NCBI GenBank assembly: GCA_035255045.1
Contig: DATFAA010000034.1
Location: forward strand, 1 to 64,000
Source of the DNA: JAGTRP01 sp035255045
Lineage (GTDB): Bacteria; Pseudomonadota; Gammaproteobacteria; Burkholderiales; Rhodocyclaceae
DNA length: 64,000 nucleotides
Direction of reading: 5' to 3'
Shown: positions 57,475 to 64,000 of the stretch, piece by piece
How positions within the stretch are numbered: position 1 is the stretch's first letter
Layout of the letters: the number at the start of each line of letters is the position of its first letter
The notes under the pieces: model-generated
Database searches by the model: none
Told to the model about the DNA's origin: nothing
What the model saw: the letters and a program-made list of their open reading frames with translations, nothing else
Made by a program: the position numbers and the translations under genes

Positions 57475-59469
57475 ATGCTCCTCTACGCCCTCACCCTCTG
57501 GGCCGGCGCCTTCCTGCTCTTCCTGCTGCAGCCCATCATCGCCAAGCAGATCCTGCCCTGGTTCGGGGGCACGGCGGCGGTGTGGACCACCTGCCTGGTG
57601 TTCTTCCAGGGCCTGCTCTTCGCCGGCTATGCCTACGCCGACTGGACCGTCCGCCGCCTGCCGGCCCGGCGCCAGGCGGCGCTGCACGGGGCGCTGCTCC
57701 TGGCCAGCCTGGCCTGCCTGCCCATCATCCCCGACCCGGGCTGGAAGCCGGCCGGCCCCGAAGACCCGGGGGGGCGCATCCTCGGGCTGCTGGCCGCCAC
57801 CGTCGGCCTGCCCTATTTCCTCCTCGCCACCACCGGCCCCCTGGTCCAGGCCTGGTTCGCCCGCAGCTTTCCCGCCGCCACGGTGTACCGCCTCTTCGCC
57901 CTCTCCAACCTGGCCTCCCTCCTGGCCCTCCTGGCCTACCCGCTGCTGATCGAGCCCTGGTGGACTACCCGTCTGCAGTCCCGGGCCTGGAGCTGGGGCT
58001 ACGGGGCCTTCGCCCTCCTGTGCGGCGCCGCCGCCCTCTATAGCCTGCGGGCCAAGCCGGCGCCGGGAGCGGAGGAGGCGGCGGCAGCGCCGTCCCCCGG
58101 CTGGCGGGAGCAGGCAGCCTGGCTGCTGCTGGCGGCCATGGGCACCCTCATGCTGCTGGCCGTGACCAACCGCCTGACCCAGGACCTGGCCTCGGTGCCC
58201 TTCCTGTGGATCCTGCCCCTGGCCATCTATCTGCTCACCTTCATCCTGTGCTTCGAGGGCCGCGGCTGGTACCGGCGGGAGGCCTTCATCTGGCTGCTCC
58301 TGGTCACCGTGGTGGCCCTGGCGTGGACCCTCAACCTCGGCAACCTGGGCGCCGCCGTCGCCATCGCCCTCAACCTGATCGGGCTCTTCGTCATGTGCAT
58401 GTTCTTCCATGGCGAACTGGCTGCCAGGAAGCCCGCCCCCCGCCACCTCACCCGCTTCTACCTGATGGTTTCCCTGGGCGGCGTCCTCGGCGGCATGGCG
58501 GTGGCCCTGGTGGCGGTGCGGGTCTTCCAGGCCAATTACGAATTCGGCCTCGGCCTGATGGCGACCCTCGCCCTGGCCGCCTGGGCCGTGCGCCGCTGGG
58601 CCCTGCCGGCCTCCCTGGCGGCCGTGGCCGCCGCCGGCCTGGGGACCTTTCACGTCTTCGAGCACATGGACTACCTGGGCCGCGATACCCGGACCATGGC
58701 CCGGGACTTCTACGGCACCCTGCGGGTCAAGGAAGTTGACGCGGACAAGCCCCGCCACGCCCGGCTGCGGCTCCTCCACGGCGCCACCATCCACGGCGAG
58801 CAGTACCTGGCTGCGGACCGCCAGGGCGAGCCCACCACCTACTACGGCCCCACCTCCGGGGTCGGCCGCGTCCTCAAGGGCATGGGGCCGGGCAGCCGGG
58901 TCGGCGTCATCGGCCTCGGCACCGGCACCCTGGCGGCCTACGGCCGGCCCGGGGACGTCTACCGGTTCTACGACATCGATCCCCTGGTGGCCGCGGTGGC
59001 GAGCCGGGATTTCCGCTATCTCGAGGCCAGCGGCGCCCGCATCGAGCAGGTGCTGGGGGACGCCCGCCTGGCCCTGGAGCGGGAGCCGCCCCAGGGCTAC
59101 GACCTCCTGGTGGTGGACGCCTTCGCCAGCGACTCCATCCCCGTCCACCTCATCACCCGGGAGGCCATGGCGGTCTATTGGCGCCACATGAAGCCGGGGG
59201 GCATCGTCGCCTTCCATGTCAGCAACCGCTACCTGCGGCTGGCGCCGGTGGTCGGGGGCATCGCCGACGACGCCCGGCTGGCCGCCGTCCTCGTCCAGGA
59301 CGACCCGGTGGCGAGCGGCCTCTTCCGCAGCGACTGGGTGCTGGTGGCCCGGGGGCGGGATGTCCTGGAACGCCCCGGCATCGCCGGCTTCACCACCCCC
59401 ATCGAGCGCATCCCCGGCCTCGGGGTGTGGACCGACGACTTCAACAATCTCTTGCGGGTCCTCAAGTGA
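57475..59469 (+). CDS. Membrane-fused spermidine-synthase-like protein
   Basis: The 664-residue protein has about 10-12 N-terminal TM helices (1-390) resembling an MFS-like half. A C-terminal spermidine-synthase Rossmann domain follows: VGVIGLGTGTLAAYG (SAM-type loop), FYDIDPLVAAVA, GDARLALE, and VVDAFASDSIPVHL with the catalytic Asp region. Such fused proteins are common and their product is unproven; aminopropyl transfer to a membrane or exported polyamine is one idea. 17 bases after the receiver gene, so may be in the same transcript. Confidence 0.85.
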   Translation: MLLYALTLWAGAFLLFLLQPIIAKQILPWFGGTAAVWTTCLVFFQGLLFAGYAYADWTVRRLPARRQAALHGALLLASLACLPIIPDPGWKPAGPEDPGGRILGLLAATVGLPYFLLATTGPLVQAWFARSFPAATVYRLFALSNLASLLALLAYPLLIEPWWTTRLQSRAWSWGYGAFALLCGAAALYSLRAKPAPGAEEAAAAPSPGWREQAAWLLLAAMGTLMLLAVTNRLTQDLASVPFLWILPLAIYLLTFILCFEGRGWYRREAFIWLLLVTVVALAWTLNLGNLGAAVAIALNLIGLFVMCMFFHGELAARKPAPRHLTRFYLMVSLGGVLGGMAVALVAVRVFQANYEFGLGLMATLALAAWAVRRWALPASLAAVAAAGLGTFHVFEHMDYLGRDTRTMARDFYGTLRVKEVDADKPRHARLRLLHGATIHGEQYLAADRQGEPTTYYGPTSGVGRVLKGMGPGSRVGVIGLGTGTLAAYGRPGDVYRFYDIDPLVAAVASRDFRYLEASGARIEQVLGDARLALEREPPQGYDLLVVDAFASDSIPVHLITREAMAVYWRHMKPGGIVAFHVSNRYLRLAPVVGGIADDARLAAVLVQDDPVASGLFRSDWVLVARGRDVLERPGIAGFTTPIERIPGLGVWTDDFNNLLRVLK

Positions 59470-59491
59470 GGCGCCCGCCACCCCGGCCATA

Positions 59492-59519
59492 CGGGCGAAT
59501 ACCTATAGGTGTCAGCCCG
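59492..59519. promoter_or_regulatory. Palindrome upstream of the nitroreductase gene
   Basis: The perfect palindrome ACCTATAGGT (59501-59510) sits at the centre of a CGGGC/GCCCG inverted repeat. It may be an operator for the nitroreductase gene about 100 bases downstream or the hairpin end of the preceding gene. Confidence 0.4.
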
Positions 59520-59608
59520 GGTTCAGATCCAGCCCGCCGTCATGCAGACTGGTTCGATCCGGGCAGCGCGCCAGGCCGGCGGACCCCCTGTCGACAAGGA
59601 GACGACCC

Positions 59609-60196
59609 ATGACCCAGACCCCCCTCACCACGGCGGAAGCCATCCGGCTGCGCCGTTCGGTACGCAATTTCACCGCCGAGGAGGTGGACGACGACACCGT
59701 CGAGACCCTGCTGGCCGCCGCCGTGCGGGCACCCACCGCCATCCACCTGGAGCCCTGGGGCTTCATCGTCATCCAGGACCGGGAGCTGCTGCGCCGCATC
59801 TCCGACCGGGCCAAGGACCTGTTCGCCGCCGAGGTGCGGCGGGAGCACCTGGACCGGGGCGGCCACGCCCTGGACGTCTTCGAAAGCCCGGAATTCAACG
59901 TCTTCTACAACGCCGGCACCCTGATCGTCATCTGCGCCACCGAGGCCGGTCCCTTCGTGGATGCCGACTGCTGGCTGGCGGCGGAGAACCTGATGCTGGC
60001 CGCCCGCTCCCAGGGGCTCGGCACCTGCGTCATCGGCTCGGCGGTGGAAGGGCTCAACAGCCCGGACATCCGGACCGAGATCGGCATGCCGGCGGGGGCC
60101 CGGGCGGTCGCCCCCATCATCGTCGGCTTCCCGGCCGAGGAGGCGCCCCCGACCCATCGCCGGCCGCCCCGCACCCTGAGCTGGCTCGGGCGTTGA
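59609..60196 (+). CDS. Nitroreductase family protein
   Basis: The 195-residue FMN-dependent enzyme has the family start EAIRLRRSVRNFTAEEVDDDT with the FMN-phosphate arginines, AAVRAPTAIHLEPWGFIVI, and the C-terminal AAENLMLAARSQGLGTCVIG. It would reduce nitro or quinone compounds with NAD(P)H as a dimer. Substrate unknown. AAGGAG site; convergent with the NamZ fusion gene, only four bases apart. Confidence 0.9.
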   Translation: MTQTPLTTAEAIRLRRSVRNFTAEEVDDDTVETLLAAAVRAPTAIHLEPWGFIVIQDRELLRRISDRAKDLFAAEVRREHLDRGGHALDVFESPEFNVFYNAGTLIVICATEAGPFVDADCWLAAENLMLAARSQGLGTCVIGSAVEGLNSPDIRTEIGMPAGARAVAPIIVGFPAEEAPPTHRRPPRTLSWLGR

Positions 60197-60200
60197 ACCC

Positions 60201-62531
60201 TCAGTCGTAGAGCAGGTAGGGCTTCCGCCGGGCGCGGAACTGCTCCAGGGCCGGACGCCAGCCGGCGGCGATCTCGTTTACGCCGCGGCCGGCCCGGATG
60301 GCCTCCAGGGTGGCCCGGCTGCCCAGGTTGCCGAGGAGCTTGTCCAGGGAAAAATGGCCGGGATACAGCCGGTACAGGGTCGCCGCCAGGGCCACGCCCA
60401 GGCCCGGTGCATCGAGGGCGTCCCGGTCGGTCACCCGGATGCGCACCCCGTGGCAGTGTTCGCCGGCGTAGCGGGACACCGCCGGGTCGAACTCGGCGGG
60501 GACAAAGCGCACCCCCGCCAGCCCCAGGGCCTCCAGTTCGCCGGCCAGGCGCTGGCCGTCGATCCAGGGGGCGCCCACCACCTCGAAGGGGCTGGCCGTG
60601 CCGCGCCCGACCGACACCTCGGCCCCCTCCACCAGGCCGACGCCGGGGTAGAGGACGGCCGCTGCCAGGCTGGTCAGGTTGGGGGAGGGCGCCAGCCAGG
60701 GCAGGCCGGTGTCGTCGTACCAGAGGTTCCGGCGATAGTGCTCCATGGGGATCACCGTCAGGTCCACCGCCAGGCCGGCCTCGGCCTTGAAGAGGCGGGC
60801 GAATTCCCCCAGGGTGAGGCCGTGGCGCAGGGGCAGCGGCCAGTAGCCGGTGAAGGAGCGCAGTTCGGGATCGAGGACGGGGCCCTGGACGGCGGCGCCG
60901 TTCAGCGGGTCCGGCCGGTCCAGGACGAAGACCGGGATGCCCTTCTCCGCCGCCGCCTCCATGACCATGGCCAGGGTGCTGGCGTAGGTGTAGAAGCGCA
61001 CCCCGGCGTCCTGGAGATCCACCACCAGGGCATCCAGCCCCGCCAGCATGGCCGGGGTCGGCCGCCGGCTGGCGCCGTAGAGGCTGTAGACGGGAAGGCC
61101 GGTGGCCGGGTCGCTGTCGTCGCCGACGCGGCCTTCCCGGCTGGCGGCCAGGCCGTGCTCGGGGCTGAAGAGGGCGGCCAGGGTGAGTCCTGGGGCCTGG
61201 AACAGTACGTCGATGGTGCGCCGGCCGGCCCCGTCCACGCCGCTGCGGTTGGTCACCAGCCCGACGCGCCGGCCCAGGAGGGGCGCGAAGCCCCGGGCGG
61301 CGAGGACGTCGATGCCGGCCTTCACCGGCCGGGCCACGGGCTTCGGCAGGTAGGGCGCCACCCGCTCGGCCAGCTCCGGACGGCGGGCGGCGATGGCATC
61401 GGGCGGCAGGGGCCCCAGGGCTTCCGCTACCGTGGCCACCACCCGGGCCCGCAGGGGGCCGGCATCACCCCCGCCGTCGGGATGGACCCGGTTGCTGAGG
61501 ATGACCACATAGACCCCGGTCACCGGGTCGATCCACAGGCCGGTGCCGGTGTAGCCCAGGTGGCTGGCGGCCCCCACCGGCGGCAGGGCGGCCCGGTTGG
61601 CGGCCAGCGGCGGGTCGAGGCGCCAGCCCAGGCCCCGGGGCGGGGCCGCCGGATAGGTCTGGGGCGAAAAGAGGGCGGTGACCGAGGCGGGGGAGAGGAT
61701 GGGGCCGCCGCCGGCCAGGAGCGCCCGGGCGAAGCGGGCGAGGTCGGCGGCGGTGCCGAACAGCCCGGCGTTGCCGGCGACGCCCCCGAGGAGCTCGGCC
61801 AGGGGATCATGGACCCGGCCCCGGCGTATCCCCACGCCGTCCCAGGTGGTGGGGGCGATGCGGGGGACCAGGGTGGCCGGCGGCAGGAAGCCGCTGTCGT
61901 CCATGTGGAGGGGCTTCAGCACTTCCCGCTCGACGAAGGCCTCCAGGGGACGGCCGGAGACCCGGCGCACCACTTCCCCGAGGACGGCGAAATTGACGTC
62001 GCTGTAGACCGGATCGCCGCCGGGGCGGGTCGCCGGCTTGACGACAGCCAGGCGGCTGCGCACCTGCTCCGGCCGGGAGACGCCCCGCAGGTCGAGGCCT
62101 GGCGGGAGGCCGGAGGTGTGGGCCAGGAGCTGGCGGACGGTAATACCGGCCTTGCCCTGGGCGGCGAACTCGGGCCAGTAGCGGGCGGCGGGGGCGTCGA
62201 GGGACAGGGCGCCCCGTTCGGCCAGGCGCAGCACGGCGGGGGCGGTGGCCACCGCCTTGGTCAGGGAGGCGAGATCGAAGACGGTGTCCAGGGTCATGGC
62301 CTCCGGTTCCGGCACCCGGGCCCGCAGGCCGAAGGCCTGGCCGTAGACGATGCGTTCCCCCTGGCCTACCAGGACCACGGCGCCGGGGATGCGGCCGGCG
62401 GCGATCTCGGCCTCGACGATGGCGGCGATGGGAGCCAGGCGCTGGAGTTCGAGGGCCTCGGCCGCCCGGCCGGCCAGGGGTGCGGCCAGGACCGCAAGGA
62501 GCACGAGAAGGCGGAGCCCGAGTCGATTCAT
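60201..62531 (-). CDS. Serine beta-lactamase-fold/NamZ-type (DUF1343) fusion
   Basis: The 776-residue exported protein (signal peptide to AGRAAEA) joins two wall enzymes. An N-terminal serine hydrolase of the class C beta-lactamase/AmpC fold (about 30-370) has Ser89-x-x-Lys92 in FDLASLTKAV and the Tyr-x-Asn motif PVYSDVNFAV. A C-terminal DUF1343/NamZ domain (about 395-776: VGLVTNRSGVD, FSPEHGLAASREGRVGDD, VVDLQDAGVRFYTYAST) follows. NamZ is an exo-beta-N-acetylmuramidase for recycled muropeptides; the serine part may cleave peptides or amides. Overlaps the previous gene by ATGA. Confidence 0.9.
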   Translation of the reverse strand: MNRLGLRLLVLLAVLAAPLAGRAAEALELQRLAPIAAIVEAEIAAGRIPGAVVLVGQGERIVYGQAFGLRARVPEPEAMTLDTVFDLASLTKAVATAPAVLRLAERGALSLDAPAARYWPEFAAQGKAGITVRQLLAHTSGLPPGLDLRGVSRPEQVRSRLAVVKPATRPGGDPVYSDVNFAVLGEVVRRVSGRPLEAFVEREVLKPLHMDDSGFLPPATLVPRIAPTTWDGVGIRRGRVHDPLAELLGGVAGNAGLFGTAADLARFARALLAGGGPILSPASVTALFSPQTYPAAPPRGLGWRLDPPLAANRAALPPVGAASHLGYTGTGLWIDPVTGVYVVILSNRVHPDGGGDAGPLRARVVATVAEALGPLPPDAIAARRPELAERVAPYLPKPVARPVKAGIDVLAARGFAPLLGRRVGLVTNRSGVDGAGRRTIDVLFQAPGLTLAALFSPEHGLAASREGRVGDDSDPATGLPVYSLYGASRRPTPAMLAGLDALVVDLQDAGVRFYTYASTLAMVMEAAAEKGIPVFVLDRPDPLNGAAVQGPVLDPELRSFTGYWPLPLRHGLTLGEFARLFKAEAGLAVDLTVIPMEHYRRNLWYDDTGLPWLAPSPNLTSLAAAVLYPGVGLVEGAEVSVGRGTASPFEVVGAPWIDGQRLAGELEALGLAGVRFVPAEFDPAVSRYAGEHCHGVRIRVTDRDALDAPGLGVALAATLYRLYPGHFSLDKLLGNLGSRATLEAIRAGRGVNEIAAGWRPALEQFRARRKPYLLYD

Positions 62532-63760
62532 TCCTGGCGCAGCCCTTCGCCGCTATAGACGTTGCGGGGATTCCACAGCATCCAGCCGTCCGACCCGAAG
62601 CCTTCGGCGGCATCGATCTGCTGGCGGATTTCCGGCCCGCCGAAGGGGCGATGGTCGAAGGCGTAGTCCCGGAAGGCCTGCAGCCAGGGGCGGAAACGCA
62701 GGGGCGACAGGCCGCTGCGGTGGGCGGCGTGCTTCAGGGTGAGCTGGACGATCTCGAAGGGATGCTGCACCGGGTTGGTGTAACCCGGGATGCCGAGGTG
62801 GAAGCCGGAGGGGTAGAGCATGAGGCAGAGGTAATCCACCTCCCGGGCCAGGGATTCGATGCGCTGGCCGATGAAGGTGTCGTTCTGGTTCCAGGACACG
62901 TAGCCGAAGATGTCGGCGGCGATGAAGACGTTGTGGGGCGCCAGCCGCTTCCTGGCCGCCGCCAGGAAGCCGGAGATGGACGCCACCCGCCGTTCCTCGG
63001 TGTTGGGGACGGCGAAGACCAGGCCGGTGGCGTCGGGGAAGCGCAGGTAGTCGAACTGGATCTCGTCGAAGCCCATGGCCGCCGCCTCCTCGGCGATGTC
63101 CAGGTTGTAGGCCCAGACCTCCGGCCGGGAGGCGTCGACCCAGGCCAGGCCCTCCCGATCCCGGAAGAGGACGCCCCGGGCCGTCTTCACCGCCCATTCC
63201 GGGTGAGCGGTGGCGAGGGGATCGTCCTTGAAGACGACGATGCGGGCGATCAGGTACACACCCCGCTTGTGGAGCTCGGCGAGGAGGGCGGGCATGTCCC
63301 TCACCGTGGTGTAGCGGCGGGCGCCCACCGCCTCGGCCAGGGCCACCCGGCTCGGGTAGGGGACGAGGCCCCGGTCGCCTTTGACGTCGATGACCAGGGC
63401 GTTGAGCTCGCTGCCGTCGATGAGGCCGAGGGCGGCCTGGCGCAGGCCCCGGTCGCCGATGCCCCAGGCCGACAGGTAGAGGGCCTTGGGGCGGATGGGG
63501 GTAAGGCGCAGGGGCGGCGCCGCGTCGCCGTCGGGGACGATGCGGCCGCGCCGGTAGCCGATGGCCCGCACGGTGACCGGGCCGCTGCCGGGGGCCAGGG
63601 TGTAGCGCCCATCGCCGTCGGTGCCGGCGATTTCGCCGCCCCGGGTGACGACGGCACCGGCCAGGGGCCGGCCGCTGGCCTCGTCCACCACCCGGCCGGT
63701 GAGGCCCCAGGCGGTTGGCAGCCAGGCGAGGAGGGTGGCGAGGAGCAGCCAGGCCCTCAT
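62528..63760 (-). CDS. Putative glycoside hydrolase (DUF4015)
   Basis: The 410-residue exported protein (signal MRAWLLLATLLAWLPTAWG) has a short carboxypeptidase-regulatory-like beta-sandwich (about 19-90: GRVVDEASGRPLAGAVVTRGG) and a TIM-barrel DUF4015 domain (about 90-410: ALVIDVKGDRGLVPYPS, GFDEIQFDYLRFPDATG, YLCLMLYPSGFHLGIPG). The acidic residues in DEIQFDYLRFPD are the likely active site. It is in a cell-envelope operon with a deacetylase upstream and the NamZ fusion downstream, each joined by ATGA. Confidence 0.88.
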   Translation of the reverse strand: MRAWLLLATLLAWLPTAWGLTGRVVDEASGRPLAGAVVTRGGEIAGTDGDGRYTLAPGSGPVTVRAIGYRRGRIVPDGDAAPPLRLTPIRPKALYLSAWGIGDRGLRQAALGLIDGSELNALVIDVKGDRGLVPYPSRVALAEAVGARRYTTVRDMPALLAELHKRGVYLIARIVVFKDDPLATAHPEWAVKTARGVLFRDREGLAWVDASRPEVWAYNLDIAEEAAAMGFDEIQFDYLRFPDATGLVFAVPNTEERRVASISGFLAAARKRLAPHNVFIAADIFGYVSWNQNDTFIGQRIESLAREVDYLCLMLYPSGFHLGIPGYTNPVQHPFEIVQLTLKHAAHRSGLSPLRFRPWLQAFRDYAFDHRPFGGPEIRQQIDAAEGFGSDGWMLWNPRNVYSGEGLRQE

Positions 63761-64000
63761 GGCCGGGCTCCGGCGGCGCGCTTCTCCCCGGCCCGCAGCA
63801 GCCCCAGGAGGCCGGCGACGCCGTGGCTGTCGACAATCAGGTAGCGGGGCAGGGCGAGGAGGGGATCGGCGGCGGTGGCGTGGCGGTCCCCGAGGGTGAA
63901 GGCGGCGGTGTAGCCGGCCGCGGCGGCGGCCGCCTCCAGTTCCGGGTCGTGGATGCCGAAGGGCCAGGCCAGGAAGGGAGCATCGGCCCCCAGCCGCGCC
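63757..64000 (-). CDS. Polysaccharide deacetylase family protein (C-terminal fragment)
   Basis: Only the last 80 codons are in the window; the gene continues past the right edge. The visible part reads APFLAWPFGIHDPELEAAAA followed by GYTAAFTLGD, the usual end of NodB-like deacetylases acting on envelope or exported sugars, and finishes LLRAGEKRAAGARP. It overlaps the DUF4015 gene by ATGA and would be upstream of it in the operon. Confidence 0.8.
   Translation of the reverse strand, partial: ARLGADAPFLAWPFGIHDPELEAAAAAAGYTAAFTLGDRHATAADPLLALPRYLIVDSHGVAGLLGLLRAGEKRAAGARP

Overview
The window is a GC-rich, densely coded bacterial chromosome segment. Gene content points to a betaproteobacterium, probably Rhodocyclales (Azospira/Dechloromonas-like). 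The pointers are an A/P-rich lipoprotein, RlmD, a Tim44-like protein, SapC, multi-PAS GGDEF/EAL proteins, a type I sulfide:quinone reductase next to a DsrC-like protein, and many phytochrome-style histidine kinases. The taxon is inferred from gene content; no rRNA is present. I see no CRISPR array, insertion sequence or intact prophage.

Layout. 1-6 kb: small lipoprotein, hypothetical, rlmD, a Bax-inhibitor-1 membrane protein, tRNA-Ser(UGA), MgtC/SapB protein, YceI protein and an orphan phage-type holin/endolysin pair. 6-14.5 kb: MBL-fold hydrolase, a proline-repeat small protein, an MdtA/MdtC-like RND pump, a divergent AI-2E/PerM-type permease and a CorC/HlyC-type CBS protein. 14.5-22.3 kb: Tim44-like protein, SapC, ChaN, a 10-TPR secreted protein, a single-domain response regulator, an RlmN-family radical SAM enzyme and a PAS histidine kinase. 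22.3-35.6 kb: YhiI-RbbA-YhhJ ABC exporter, then a second RND system (AcrA-AcrB-NodT-type channel plus an alpha/beta hydrolase) under a divergent AcrR/TtgR-like TetR regulator, then outer-membrane phospholipase A. 35.8-42.4 kb: small proteins, an Hsp15-like protein, two membrane PAS-GGDEF-EAL proteins and a degenerate bacteriohemerythrin.

42.5-50.4 kb holds a copper and sulfur neighbourhood: a bacterial lysyl-oxidase lipoprotein with copper and quinone-cofactor residues, a 20-Cys copper-storage-like four-helix protein, a periplasmic OB-fold protein, sulfide:quinone reductase, a DsrC-like protein lacking the usual C-terminal Cys, a stand-alone WYL-like protein, a histidine kinase with a plant-ethylene-receptor-type copper-binding membrane domain, and modABC.

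50.5-57.5 kb holds cspA and then the most striking locus: a complete stressosome set (globin-STAS RsbR, RsbS, RsbT, RsbX) joined by four-base overlaps to a histidine kinase whose N-terminus is an RsbU_N (RsbT-binding) domain. The likely reading is that heme-globin sensing releases RsbT, which then controls a histidine kinase instead of a PP2C phosphatase. A second PAS kinase with its own Rcp1-like receiver follows. 57.5-64 kb: a membrane-fused spermidine-synthase-like protein, a nitroreductase, and a cell-envelope operon (polysaccharide deacetylase, DUF4015 glycoside hydrolase, beta-lactamase-fold/NamZ fusion) that runs off the right edge.

All functional calls come from reading translated sequence and remembered family motifs. 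No database search was run.
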